A stretch of DNA of 52,339 nucleotides from an uncultured Collinsella sp. (lineage in GTDB: Bacteria; Actinomycetota; Coriobacteriia; Coriobacteriales; Coriobacteriaceae). Under the pieces are notes generated by a model. It did not search any database. It saw nothing but the letters and a program-made list of their open reading frames with translations, and was not told where the DNA came from. The position numbers and the translations under genes were made by a program. Positions 8,753 through 17,647 of this stretch are shown piece by piece (the first letter of the stretch is position 1; each line of letters opens with the position of its first letter). Location of the stretch: positions 1 to 52,339 of the forward strand of contig CAJKFS010000014.1 of NCBI GenBank assembly GCA_905199225.1. The letters are read 5' to 3'.

Positions 8753-9631
8753 ATGAACAAGCCAAGTGTTTCTGCCGGCGTCGTTGCCGGCGTTGCTCTG
8801 GGGGCCGCGGCGCTTGGTGCGGCCGCTGTCGCTGTTCGTGCTGCCTGTCTGCAAGTTGCGCGAACCCGCAATGGGTTGGCGCGTGTGAAGCGCGTGCACG
8901 ATGAGTGCGGCGATGAGATTCGCGTGTTGGTGCAAGGCGGCGTCTACCAAAGCGCGAGCTATGTCGGTGAGCGTTGGGCCGAGCCCGTCTTTGCGTACTA
9001 TCGTGCGTTTGACGACGTGTTTGAGTCCGAGGATGCGATGCGCGACGCTTATGGTCACGGCATCGACCGTATGCTTATGCTGGGCGGCGGCGGGTTTGCC
9101 TATCCTAAATTCGCCCTGATGTCGCACGAGGGCTTGCGCATGGACGTCATCGAGTATGACGGAGAGATTACGCGCCTGGCGCGCCGCTGGTTCTACCTAG
9201 ACGAGCTGGAGCGCGCGGCGGGCGATCGCCTGCGGGTGATAACCGCTGAGGCTCGCTCGTATCTGGGTGTGACGAGCGTGGGCCATCGTCGCTACGACGT
9301 GGTCGTGAGCGATTGCTTTGGCGGTGCCGAGCCCGTGCGCGAGCTGGCGACCGTTGAAGCGTTGCGTTTAGTGCGGGGCAGCCTAAATGTTGGGGGCGTC
9401 TACGTCGCCAATATCGTGAGCGCAAACGAGGGGAGCGACGTGACGTTCCTGCGCGACTGCGCTGCCACGGCACTCGAGGTATTCGCCCATGCCTGGGTGG
9501 TCCCGTGCGGCGATGCGGAGTTCGGCGGCGAGGAGAACTACCTGCTCATCGCCAGCGACGGCAACTACGCCTTTGCCGAAGCCGTGCCCTTCGACACCGA
9601 CTTCATCGGCACCGTTCTTCACGACAAATAG
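8753..9631 (+). CDS. Spermidine-synthase-fold (fused-type) methyltransferase-like protein
   Basis: This 292-aa protein has an N-terminal hydrophobic helix (about residues 7-33, alanine/valine-rich). Its Rossmann domain resembles polyamine aminopropyltransferases: MLMLGGGGFAYPKF (nucleotide loop), VIEYDGEITRLARRWF (acidic residue after strand 2) and YDVVVSDCFGG (active-site strand). The canonical spermidine synthase DGxxQ segment is replaced by LVQGGVYQSASYV, so it may bind a related SAM-derived nucleotide without making spermidine. It starts immediately after the Elp3 stop codon, with AAGGAG inside the upstream gene. The following helicase gene is convergent with a 26-bp gap. Fold call good, reaction unknown. 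Confidence 0.75.
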   Translation: MNKPSVSAGVVAGVALGAAALGAAAVAVRAACLQVARTRNGLARVKRVHDECGDEIRVLVQGGVYQSASYVGERWAEPVFAYYRAFDDVFESEDAMRDAYGHGIDRMLMLGGGGFAYPKFALMSHEGLRMDVIEYDGEITRLARRWFYLDELERAAGDRLRVITAEARSYLGVTSVGHRRYDVVVSDCFGGAEPVRELATVEALRLVRGSLNVGGVYVANIVSANEGSDVTFLRDCAATALEVFAHAWVVPCGDAEFGGEENYLLIASDGNYAFAEAVPFDTDFIGTVLHDK

Positions 9632-9657
9632 GTCTCCCCGTCCCAAAAAGACTGGTC

Positions 9658-12102
9658 TTAGGCGTGGTCGCGCCAGCCGAGAACGCGCTGCTTCATGCCT
9701 TCGATGTCGAGCACGCCTTCGGCAAAGCCTTTGCGCACGAGCTCCTCGGGAACGTACTCGTCGTAGCGATCAAAATAAGGCACCTCGCCGGGATAGACGA
9801 GCTCGATGGGATTGAAGTCCTTCTCGGCCTCGGCGGCGAGCACCTCAAAGAACGTCTCCTCGTCAGCCTTCATCTTAAACTGCATAAAGTACGGGCGCGA
9901 TGGGTCGAGTCCGCGAAGGCCCAGCTCCGCGGCACATTTAATCTTGAGTATACGTTCGAGCGCCAGAAAGGCGTAGCTGCCCAACCAGGGGAAGAGCACC
10001 CAGGTATCGCCGCCCAGGTTGATGAGTGGCTTGGTCCCTGCGCCCGAAATCTCGGCCGTATGGCGAGCCTGCGCCAAGCGGGCCCGCGCGTTACCCATAA
10101 GGTACGGATATGCCGCGTGCTCGTTGAGCGCCTTGCGCATGCGCTCGAGTACATGTGTGTTGATATCACCGGGGCAGTCGCCAAAGTAGGCCGGCACACG
10201 GCCCTTGACCTGCGTAGCAAAGACGGTATGGCGCTTCCAGTCCACTTCCTCGACAATCCAGCAGTGTCCGGCGATGGCGATGCGCTCACCGGGCGGTGGC
10301 GGGTTGACGATCGTGCCCAATTCGGCCGACTCGCTACGAACGGTGAACTCCTCGTTTTCCTGGAATACGGCGTAGAACTTAAAGTTGTTAATGATGCGCT
10401 CTCCCGCGAGACCCACGATGAGTCCGCCGCCCTCGGTGACCTGGATATGGTCGATCTTAATGAGGTGACGAAGCAATACGCGATAGTCATCGGCCGAGAT
10501 GCGATGGAAATAGCTGAGCGTGAGCACGCGCTGGGCAAGTTCGGCCGGCGTGAGCTCGCCGGTGCTGGCGAGGGTCGACATAGTCTGGTGATAGAGCAGG
10601 CTGTAGGGGAGTCGATCGAGCTCGGGCGGCTCGACCCACTTTTCCTCGCGATAGAGTTGTACGAGCGCGATACCCTGCAGGAGCTTCCATGGAATGGTTT
10701 CGGGCATCATCGTGCGCGGTTCGGGCTCTTCCTCGCGCATGACAAACCACATCTCGGGCGGAAGGTCGCGGCGTCCCGTGCGGCCCATTCGCTGCAAAAA
10801 GGAGCTGACGGTAAACGGCGCATCGATCTGGAACGCGCGCTCCAGGCGGCCGATATCGATACCGAGCTCCAGCGTAGAGGTGGTGACGGTTGTCTGCGCC
10901 TGCTCCTCGTCGCGCATGAGCTCCTCGGCCGTCTCGCGCAGCGATGCCGAAAGGTTGCCGTGATGGATTAGAAAGCGGTCGGGCTCGTGTCGACTTTCGC
11001 AGTAGCTGCGCAGCATGGAACACACGGCCTCTGCCTCCTCACGCGAGTTGGCAAAGACCAGGCACTTGCGGCCGCGCGTATGCTCAAAGATATAGCCCAT
11101 ACCGGGGTCGGCGTTGTCGGGCGCCGTGTCGGTGGGGTTGAGAAGCGCCTGCTCGGTCGCTCGTGGGATGTCGACTTCGCCCTCGGGGGCCGAGGAAGTG
11201 CGACGGTCTTTGGGAGCGGCCTTGCCCCGTGCCCGCTCACGACGTTGACGGCGTTCCTCCTGTGTAAGCTGTCCGCTGTGGCGCACGTCTTGGGCGCCAG
11301 CCGGCAGCGCCGCGGGCGCCGCCGGCTCAATACGCTCGCAAGCAAGCATCTCGGCTTCTTGTGGACCCGTGCTCTCGAATCCCCACTGCTGTGCCTGGGG
11401 ACCCGAGTTGTAGAAGTGCTCCATGGAGATGCGCCACACGCGGCGCGGTTCCTCAAAGCGGGGGATGATGCAATCGCGTCCTGTTCCCTGTGAGAGAAAG
11501 GCGCCCGTGCGCTCGGGGTCGCCGATGGTGGCAGAAAGGCCGATGCGGCGGGGCTGCACGCCCGCCATGCGCGAGAGGCGCTCGATAAGGCAGAGCGTCT
11601 GACCGCCGCGGTCGCCGCGCATGAGCGAATGAACCTCGTCGATAACCACATAGCGCAGGTCGCAGAACATACGAGGGATTGCCATGTGCTTATGGATCAG
11701 GAGCGCCTCGAGCGACTCAGGCGTAATCTGCAAGATACCGCTCGGTTTTTTGATGAGCTTAGCCTTGTGCGACTGCGAAACATCGCCATGCCAGTGCCAG
11801 ACGGGGATATCGGCCTCTTCGCACAGGTCGTTGAGGCGGACGAACTGATCATTGATGAGTGCCTTGAGGGGGCCGATGTAGAGGGCGCCAACGCTCGCGG
11901 GCGGGTTCTCCCAAAACTCGGTCAGGATGGGAAAGAAGGCTGCCTCGGTTTTGCCGGAAGCCGTGGATGCCGTCAGGAGCACATTGTCCTGAGTGTTAAA
12001 GATGGCATCAGCTGCTGCAACCTGGATGGAGCGTAGACTCTCCCAATCGTGGGAGTAGATGAAGTCTTGGATAAACGGGGCGTAGCGGTCAAAGGCGTTC
12101 AC
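9658..12102 (-). CDS. Lhr-like DEAD/DEAH-box helicase of the TerB-N/BrxD-like cluster
   Basis: This superfamily II helicase is 814 aa from a GTG at 12102, preceded by AAAGGAGG; the longer upstream frame would bury that Shine-Dalgarno. Motifs are a Q-motif-like LRSIQVAAADAIF, Walker A TASTASGKTEAAFF, DEVH within VIDEVHSLMRGDRGG, LSATIGD and QRMGRTGRRD. A basic, low-complexity insertion (RRQRRERARGKAAPKDRR) interrupts the region between the RecA folds. The C-terminal part resembles the winged-helix/Lhr extension of BrxHI-type helicases. It is the last gene of a three-gene cluster with a DUF2791 ATPase and a TerB-N protein, but a terminator-like hairpin separates it from them. Likely a nucleic-acid translocase; its target is unknown. 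Confidence 0.85.
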   Translation of the reverse strand: MNAFDRYAPFIQDFIYSHDWESLRSIQVAAADAIFNTQDNVLLTASTASGKTEAAFFPILTEFWENPPASVGALYIGPLKALINDQFVRLNDLCEEADIPVWHWHGDVSQSHKAKLIKKPSGILQITPESLEALLIHKHMAIPRMFCDLRYVVIDEVHSLMRGDRGGQTLCLIERLSRMAGVQPRRIGLSATIGDPERTGAFLSQGTGRDCIIPRFEEPRRVWRISMEHFYNSGPQAQQWGFESTGPQEAEMLACERIEPAAPAALPAGAQDVRHSGQLTQEERRQRRERARGKAAPKDRRTSSAPEGEVDIPRATEQALLNPTDTAPDNADPGMGYIFEHTRGRKCLVFANSREEAEAVCSMLRSYCESRHEPDRFLIHHGNLSASLRETAEELMRDEEQAQTTVTTSTLELGIDIGRLERAFQIDAPFTVSSFLQRMGRTGRRDLPPEMWFVMREEEPEPRTMMPETIPWKLLQGIALVQLYREEKWVEPPELDRLPYSLLYHQTMSTLASTGELTPAELAQRVLTLSYFHRISADDYRVLLRHLIKIDHIQVTEGGGLIVGLAGERIINNFKFYAVFQENEEFTVRSESAELGTIVNPPPPGERIAIAGHCWIVEEVDWKRHTVFATQVKGRVPAYFGDCPGDINTHVLERMRKALNEHAAYPYLMGNARARLAQARHTAEISGAGTKPLINLGGDTWVLFPWLGSYAFLALERILKIKCAAELGLRGLDPSRPYFMQFKMKADEETFFEVLAAEAEKDFNPIELVYPGEVPYFDRYDEYVPEELVRKGFAEGVLDIEGMKQRVLGWRDHA

Positions 12103-12179
12103 GGGGCCTCCTTTCAAAAACGAATCTCTCAATGCGGTGGGCAGTGGCTTGCTGCATTACTGCCTCGACGTTTGCCCAG

Positions 12180-12222
12180 ATAAAACCTGCCAAAATAAAC
12201 CTGTCCCTTTTTGGCAGGTTAG
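12180..12222 (-). terminator. Terminator-like hairpin between the ATPase and helicase genes
   Basis: A perfect 12-bp stem (AACCTGCCAAAA at 12184-12195 against TTTTGGCAGGTT at 12209-12220) begins at the stop codon of the ATPase gene. Read on the minus strand it ends in TTTTA. The loop contains AGGGACAGG, a core also seen in other hairpins of this window (38.7, 42.5 and 48.7 kb). Confidence 0.65.
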
Positions 12223-13523
12223 ATGGTGAATTCGGCGAAGTTGCGGTCGCCGCCTGCGGTGCCGGCGTCGCCTGTTGCGGCTGCCGGCGCCAGCGCGTCG
12301 CCGCCGACGCTTTGCAGCAACTCGGCCACATTTGCATCGGGGTTCTGACACAGGATATCGAGCAGCTCGATAAAGTCACGAATGACCTCACGGGGCGTCA
12401 GGTGCGTATCGGCTCCCACGCGGCCAAACTCAATCTTGAGAAAGTTCACCAAGTCGTTCTCGGTAAGCGTGGGCGTCCAGCCAAAGTAGCCGGCATGGGT
12501 CTGCATGAGCTTTTCGATGAGCACCAGCAGCTCCTCGTAGGTGAGCGGCTGCAGGCGGATGATGGGCGCGAGCATGTCTTTGAGATCATCTCGCGCAAAG
12601 CGACCCTGAGCGAGTCGGCTGCGCAGAGCTTCGTAGGAGAACACGCCGCGGCGGCGGTCTTCGATGGAGGTTGGCGTGCCGCCCATGATCATGCCCAGGT
12701 ACTGCGCCTTGCCCTGGAGCGTGTCGTTGTACATAGTCAGGATCTTCTCGTAGTTGTATTGGCGCGTGATCGCGTTGGGAATCTTGTACAGATTCACGAG
12801 TTCGTCGATGAGCACCAGCATGCCCTTGTATCCGCTGCAGACCAAAAAGCGTGCAATGAGCTTAACGTAGTCGTACCAGTCGTCATCGCTGATGATGGTC
12901 GAGGAGCCCAGCTCAGCGCGTGCCTCGCTCTTGGTGCGGTGCTCGCCGCGAATCCATTTGGTCACGCGGCTCATAGCCTCTTCATCGCCCTCGGATACGG
13001 CCATGCGATAGCGGCGGAGCATGCGGGTGAAGTCGAAGCCGTGGACCATCTCCTCGAGCGGGGCCAGTTGGGCATTGACGACCGACTCGTCGACGTCGGC
13101 ACACGAGGCGACCCAGCGATCCAAAATAAGGTTGAGCGCACCACCCTCGGGGCGCGTCTTGGTCGATATATTGCGGATGAGCTCGCGGTAGGTGGCAAGG
13201 CCCTGTCCCTGACCGCCCTGCAGGCGGCGCTCGGGCGACAGGTCGGCATCAGCGACGACGAATCCCTCGCCCATGGCGTGCGTGCGGATGGTCTGGAGCA
13301 AAAAGCTCTTGCCGGCGCCGTAACGACCGACTAAGAAGCGGAAGCTCGCGCCGCCATCGGCGATGAGACTCAAATCGGTGAGCAGGGCGCGAATCTCGAC
13401 CTCGCGACCCACGGTGATATAGGGAAGGCCGATGCGCGGGACCACGCCGCCCTTGAGCGAGTTAAGGATAACGGCGGCGACGCGTTTGGGTACACGGGGC
13501 GCTGCGGATGCGGTATCACTCAT
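12219..13523 (-). CDS. BrxD-like ATP-binding protein (DUF2791)
   Basis: This 434-aa P-loop ATPase shows Walker A VGRYGAGKSFLL near residues 63-74, the family-typical GREVEIRALLTDL preceding it, and Walker B-like GMLVLIDELVNLYK near residue 235. Later segments MGGTPTSIEDRRRGVFSYEA and LTPREVIRDFIELLDIL are characteristic of the DUF2791/BrxD family. BrxD occurs with a helicase (BrxHI) in some BREX phage-defence systems, and DUF2791 ATPases also occur with TerB-N proteins. The start overlaps the end of the TerB-N gene by 8 nt, implying tight coupling. The last 40 residues are alanine/glycine-rich. No PglX, PglZ or BrxC is present, so this is not a standard BREX locus. Confidence 0.85.
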   Translation of the reverse strand: MSDTASAAPRVPKRVAAVILNSLKGGVVPRIGLPYITVGREVEIRALLTDLSLIADGGASFRFLVGRYGAGKSFLLQTIRTHAMGEGFVVADADLSPERRLQGGQGQGLATYRELIRNISTKTRPEGGALNLILDRWVASCADVDESVVNAQLAPLEEMVHGFDFTRMLRRYRMAVSEGDEEAMSRVTKWIRGEHRTKSEARAELGSSTIISDDDWYDYVKLIARFLVCSGYKGMLVLIDELVNLYKIPNAITRQYNYEKILTMYNDTLQGKAQYLGMIMGGTPTSIEDRRRGVFSYEALRSRLAQGRFARDDLKDMLAPIIRLQPLTYEELLVLIEKLMQTHAGYFGWTPTLTENDLVNFLKIEFGRVGADTHLTPREVIRDFIELLDILCQNPDANVAELLQSVGGDALAPAAATGDAGTAGGDRNFAEFTI

Positions 13524-15276
13524 GGTCTAGGTATCCTCTCACGTCTGCTTCGTAGTCCTCGATAATCTGCGGCCCTGCCGCGCTAAATTCAATTACGGTG
13601 TCGCCCACCAGGTCAAAGAGCGCCTCGTTGATGCTGTCGACGAGCATGTCCTCGCTCTGCCCCGATTGCACTACCGCCGATTCCGCCTGTACTGCGTTGT
13701 GCTCGAGCAGCGCGCGGAGATAGGCGTCTGCGACAGGCGTGAGTTCGTTCGTGGCGTCAGCGGGCGCAACAGCTGCGAACGCGGGCGTCGGCGCGAGAAG
13801 CGGTGCCACGACACCAAACTGTTCGGTGGATATGGTTGGCTCGTCGGTCTCGTCCTGCCGAATGGGTGCCGCGACCGCCTCGACAATCGCGTCGGCTACG
13901 GGCTCGGCTTCCGGTTGCCCTGAGTCCGCTGCCTCGGCTTCCACAGGTGCGCCGTCCTCGCGCTCTTCGTCGATTAAAAGTGCTTCGCGCGTTTGCGCAG
14001 CGGCGCTCCGAATGTGCCCCAGCTGACTCAGATCGATATCGATCTTGACGGGCTGGTGTGCGGCGTCCCACGAAAGCCATGCCATGATCTCGTCATCGAT
14101 AATCTTGGCCAGATATTTGGGGACCTTTTCTTCCTTAAGGGGATGGGCGGGGTCCAGCGCCAGGCGCAGGCGTTGGTCGCAGGCGCGCATCATTTCACCG
14201 AGCTTGCTGCTCTTTTGCCTACTACCATGGATACGCATACATTCCCAAAAGCCGTTTTGGCAACGGTAGATGTGGATGGGATCCAGGCGGTATTCGCAGT
14301 CCTCGTGGCGCTCGGGCGCAAAGAATACGGCCGAGGCAAACATGGTGTAGGGCATGGCCGTCTCCTCCCCAAACAAGCTCGCTACGATGCCGGTCTTTCG
14401 GTGCGTGTCATAGTAGCGCGCCATGCGGACATACACGGCGCATGCCACGTGGCGCAGATCGCGGTGGTGGCTGCGGTCGAGCCGCGAGTTACTTAGGTTG
14501 TACGTGGAGAGGGCGTTGATGGCGGCCATGAGTCGCTCCTCGCGCACCTCATCGGGCGGAAGGGGGAGCGTGGGCTCGGAGGTTTTGCGACGTTTGGGGG
14601 TCTGGTCGGACGGTGCCGGTGCCGGTACAAGGTCTCGTGCCGCGCGCCGCAGCTCGATAAGGGCGTTATCGAACATGACGGTTTTAGAGTCGCGGAGCAG
14701 CTTGGGGTCGAGCCCATGGAATACGGCGTAATCCTGCAACCACACGCGTGCAAACCGATCAATGCCGGGCTCGAAGGCGCGATAGACATCCCAAAAGGCC
14801 TTGATCTTGTTAAAACCGTCGAGCGGGTCATCTACGCCAATGCCGCAAATCAGCTCATAGAGATACAGAAAGGCAAAGGACGTAGACGTTTCCTCGACGG
14901 TTCCGCGGCGCACTTGGGCACGCCAGGTAAAGTAGCCGCGCAGCTGCCGGTCGCTCATGGCGTTGTAGGTGGGAAAGTACGACTTAAAGGTGCCGTTGTA
15001 GGGACAGTCGTCCTCAAAGTCGGCCATCAGCAGGCCCTGGCGGTAAAAAAGCTCGGCTTCCGAAAGCCAGCGGCCCGCACCGCCCTTGGGGTCATCCTGC
15101 CAGCGCGATATCTCGCGCATTTTACGGTACTGGTCGGGGAGGAAATTCTGCATCTGTCGGCCGGTTTTGAGAATCGGCTCGTCTGCGTAGACTTCATGTG
15201 AGAAGCGGGCAGACTGATGGGTCCGGGCCTCGGCCATAATGCGCTCGATGAGCATCTTGATGTCCTGGTCGGCCAC
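13516..15276 (-). CDS. TerB-N domain protein (TerB-N/TerB-C architecture)
   Basis: This 586-aa protein begins at a GTG with AGGAGGAG just upstream. Residues about 75-230 carry the TerB-N core: NAMSDRQLRGYFTWRAQVRR, then TSFAFLYLYELICGIGVDDP and an AFWDVYRAFEPGIDR helix. The middle region (about 270-400) is predominantly helical with the feature KILTMYN-like core absent. Residues about 420-500 are an acidic, low-complexity linker, and the end (ALLEHNAVQ to YLDHE) may be the small TerB-C part. TerB-N/TerB-C proteins have been linked in comparative genomics to helicases and ATPases in predicted DNA-processing or stress systems; no reaction is proven. First gene of the cluster, with a candidate promoter directly upstream. 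Confidence 0.82.
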   Translation of the reverse strand: MADQDIKMLIERIMAEARTHQSARFSHEVYADEPILKTGRQMQNFLPDQYRKMREISRWQDDPKGGAGRWLSEAELFYRQGLLMADFEDDCPYNGTFKSYFPTYNAMSDRQLRGYFTWRAQVRRGTVEETSTSFAFLYLYELICGIGVDDPLDGFNKIKAFWDVYRAFEPGIDRFARVWLQDYAVFHGLDPKLLRDSKTVMFDNALIELRRAARDLVPAPAPSDQTPKRRKTSEPTLPLPPDEVREERLMAAINALSTYNLSNSRLDRSHHRDLRHVACAVYVRMARYYDTHRKTGIVASLFGEETAMPYTMFASAVFFAPERHEDCEYRLDPIHIYRCQNGFWECMRIHGSRQKSSKLGEMMRACDQRLRLALDPAHPLKEEKVPKYLAKIIDDEIMAWLSWDAAHQPVKIDIDLSQLGHIRSAAAQTREALLIDEEREDGAPVEAEAADSGQPEAEPVADAIVEAVAAPIRQDETDEPTISTEQFGVVAPLLAPTPAFAAVAPADATNELTPVADAYLRALLEHNAVQAESAVVQSGQSEDMLVDSINEALFDLVGDTVIEFSAAGPQIIEDYEADVRGYLDHE

Positions 15277-15305
15277 CGCTCCTCCTCTCGAACGCAGCTA
15301 CGGTG

Positions 15306-15321
15306 ACCTCATATCATAGCA
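15306..15321 (-). promoter_or_regulatory. Candidate extended -10 promoter of the TerB-N cluster
   Basis: On the minus strand TGCTATGAT (15321-15313) is an extended -10 box about 37 nt upstream of the GTG at 15276. The -35 region is not convincing. The hexamer pair AACGCAG/CTGCGTT (15291-15297, 15350-15356) flanks it. Confidence 0.4.
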
Positions 15322-15363
15322 CAGCATCAAACAGGTGTTCGAGATACCGCTGCGTTGATAGAT

Positions 15364-16080
15364 TTAGAACAGGAGGGCGTAGATGACGGCGATGACGACG
15401 GAGGGGAGCATATTGGCCGTGCGGAAGGTCTGAGGACGGATGAGGTTGACGCCGACGCAGAAGATGAGCATGGAGCCTGCGAGCGAAAGGCTGTTGAGGG
15501 CTGCTGTGGTCATGATGGGGGAGAGCGCGCCGGCAAACAACGTGATCGTCCCCTGGAACACGGCTACGGGCAGGGCCGAGAAGATGCAGCCGCGTCCGAG
15601 CGACGCCGTCATGGTGCAGACGATGATGCAGTCCAGTGCGCCCTTGAGGGCAAGCGTTGACCAGTCGCCGAGCAGGCCGTCCTGGATCGATCCCACAATT
15701 GCCATGGCGCCGATACACACGGTGAGTGAAGTCGAGACAAAAGCGTTGGTGAACTCGTTATCGCCCTCACTGCCGGTCTTGCGCTTGAGCCATTCGCCAA
15801 GGTTCTCGATGGCGGCTTCCAAGTTGACGGCCTCGCCGATGAGCGAACCGAGCGCAAATGAGACGATGAGCATGGTGGTGCCGGTGGTCGCTAGCGCCTT
15901 CCCATCGATAAGGAGCATCTTTTGCATGGTGCCGCCAAGGCCGATAAACAGGACGCACAGCCCCGATGCTTTCATGAGTGTGTCTTGGATGCGCGGTGTG
16001 ATGAAGCGGCCGCCCGCTAATCCCAAAAGACCGCCCGCAACTAAAAGCACAACGTTGATGATTGTTCCCAAGCCCGGCAT
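15364..16080 (-). CDS. DUF554 family integral membrane protein
   Basis: This 238-aa polytopic membrane protein starts at the ATG at 16080, preceded by AGGAGGG; the frame upstream of it is fortuitous. It begins GLGTIINVVLLVAGGLLGLA and has about seven hydrophobic segments. The family features ALGSLIGEAVNLEAAIENLG and TLTVCIGAMAIVGSIQDGL-like region identify DUF554 (YdfK/YqgA family), thought to be transporters with unknown substrate. It is read in the same direction as the TerB-N cluster, but the 87-bp gap and cluster promoter suggest it is independent. Function unassigned. Confidence 0.85.
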   Translation of the reverse strand: MPGLGTIINVVLLVAGGLLGLAGGRFITPRIQDTLMKASGLCVLFIGLGGTMQKMLLIDGKALATTGTTMLIVSFALGSLIGEAVNLEAAIENLGEWLKRKTGSEGDNEFTNAFVSTSLTVCIGAMAIVGSIQDGLLGDWSTLALKGALDCIIVCTMTASLGRGCIFSALPVAVFQGTITLFAGALSPIMTTAALNSLSLAGSMLIFCVGVNLIRPQTFRTANMLPSVVIAVIYALLF

Positions 16081-16198
16081 GAGCCCTCCTGTATTGATGC
16101 CAACGTGGCAATCGTAGCAGAACGAAATGCGAGGCACATCGCGACTCATCTAATACGTTATATAAGTGGTGTTAGGAATGATGTGCAGCATTTAAGCC

Positions 16199-17629
16199 TC
16201 AGGTGGTTGTCGGGACATAGGGATAGTATTCAAAGCGCAGTGTCATAAGCCGCTGCGGGGATTCAATAGCCGCGGCGATGATATTGGCATCGCGGGCACG
16301 ATCAAACCCTTCGAGTTCGATCTGATACGAGACGTCTTGCATAATGTCCAGACGTCGCCAGGCTAGGAGTGTGTCACCATCGAATTCCAAGGTCTTGCCT
16401 CCGTCTGGAGCAACGGCGTATAGACGCAGCTTGGCGGTGGTTGCAGGGTCGACAACCGTGACCTTTTTAATTTCGTTTCGAGTATTCTTGGCGCCCAACA
16501 AGGTGAGCAGTGTTGGGGCCACGACCTCGCCCGATGGCAAAAAGACGACTTCGATGGATTCGGGAAATGCGATGATAGCCGACTTGCGGACGGGCTGATT
16601 GGCGGCGGCAACTTCGATGTTCGCAGCGTCGATGACCTCTGTGTGGTCGAGTGCGGCAAGCACGCAACAGTTACCTTCATCGATCTCTTGAGGATCAGCA
16701 AGCCCCAGCCTGTCCGCGAGCTCGGGATCGTTTGGATCGGCAGCGGGCTCATTCGGTGCTTCGAAAGAAGCTGGGGCGCTGTTTGTCGGCGACGGCGTGT
16801 CGCCCGCACCTGCTTCTTTATCCGCGCTCTCTTCTTGTATGGTTGCGTTGATGGGTTCGTCGTTTGAGGGGAGCGTCTTGGCGTCAAGCGCGGAGGGGAG
16901 AATTCCGATGGCTCCGGATCCGTTCCACTCCATTTCGAGAAGCGCCGGGTCGGCAAGAATGCGTTGCCTGCTTTGCGCGTGGGCATCGATTTCAATAGGG
17001 CCTGCCTCTATCCCTCGTGTAAGACTGAGTGATCCGGCTGGCTTCTCGAAATGAGCGTTTGTGTCTTTGGCGCTGACGGCGTAGAACAGCAGGGACGCTT
17101 CTCCCGTCGCGATGGCATCGGTGCCGGCTTTGGTCAGTCGCAACGATGCCGTGAATGAGAGGGTGGGCTGCGCATCGTCTGCATTCGCGGCGGCGCAGCC
17201 CAGACATATACCGCCTCCTTTCTCGAAAAACGTACCGTCGAAGGCGACCTTCGCTCCGTTCGCCGAGTCATCGACCGAAGCGATGTCGATGCGCAGCTCT
17301 AAATTGCATGGATCGCCATCCGCATCGAGCACAACCGAGCGCCACATGCAGACGGCGCACCCCGCCTGGGAGCCGTTTGCCTTGTTCGAACGATTGATAT
17401 CCACGACTATCGAGCCGTCCGTATTACGACGAAGGCATCCCGAGGTTGAGATTGCGGCTTGTGCGATCGAAAAACGCTTACACGCAATGGCACTCGACGG
17501 ATTTGGTGCGGAGCTTAGGGCTGCTGGTAAGGAGTCTGCCATGACGGGAGTCGCCCAGGCGGCGACGGGCGTTCCGGTTGCGAGCGCGCCGCAGAGTGCG
17601 ACGACGGGCAAAAGGTTCTTTGATGCCAT
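16199..17629 (-). CDS. Secreted protein of unknown function with CxxC pairs
   Basis: This 476-aa protein was not recognised. It has a signal peptide (LLPVVALCGALATGTPVAAWA, residues about 6-26) and an AAGGAG ribosome site. Two cysteine pairs, AGCAVCMWR near residue 95 and GGICLGCAAAN near residue 145, could form disulfides or bind metal. A linker rich in P, E, D and N (about 265-305) separates an N-terminal from a C-terminal domain that ends FEYYPYVPTTT. No sorting signal or transmembrane anchor is visible. It is last in a five-gene minus-strand cluster of exported proteins and less GC-rich than its neighbours. Probably an extracytoplasmic or surface-associated partner of the LAQTG protein. 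Confidence 0.7.
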   Translation of the reverse strand: MASKNLLPVVALCGALATGTPVAAWATPVMADSLPAALSSAPNPSSAIACKRFSIAQAAISTSGCLRRNTDGSIVVDINRSNKANGSQAGCAVCMWRSVVLDADGDPCNLELRIDIASVDDSANGAKVAFDGTFFEKGGGICLGCAAANADDAQPTLSFTASLRLTKAGTDAIATGEASLLFYAVSAKDTNAHFEKPAGSLSLTRGIEAGPIEIDAHAQSRQRILADPALLEMEWNGSGAIGILPSALDAKTLPSNDEPINATIQEESADKEAGAGDTPSPTNSAPASFEAPNEPAADPNDPELADRLGLADPQEIDEGNCCVLAALDHTEVIDAANIEVAAANQPVRKSAIIAFPESIEVVFLPSGEVVAPTLLTLLGAKNTRNEIKKVTVVDPATTAKLRLYAVAPDGGKTLEFDGDTLLAWRRLDIMQDVSYQIELEGFDRARDANIIAAAIESPQRLMTLRFEYYPYVPTTT

Positions 17630-17647
17630 GGGGTCTCCTTAGCTAAT

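Noticed and set aside
6299..9127. 942-codon open frame on the minus strand
   Set aside because: It is antisense to the elp3-like gene and its neighbours. Its composition (rich in A, H, L and R) is that of a mirror frame in GC-rich DNA, and the plus-strand genes have clear domains.
9658..15276. A BREX system
   Set aside because: Only BrxD-like and BrxHI-like members are present; no PglX, PglZ, BrxC or BrxL is visible, and the third gene is TerB-N.
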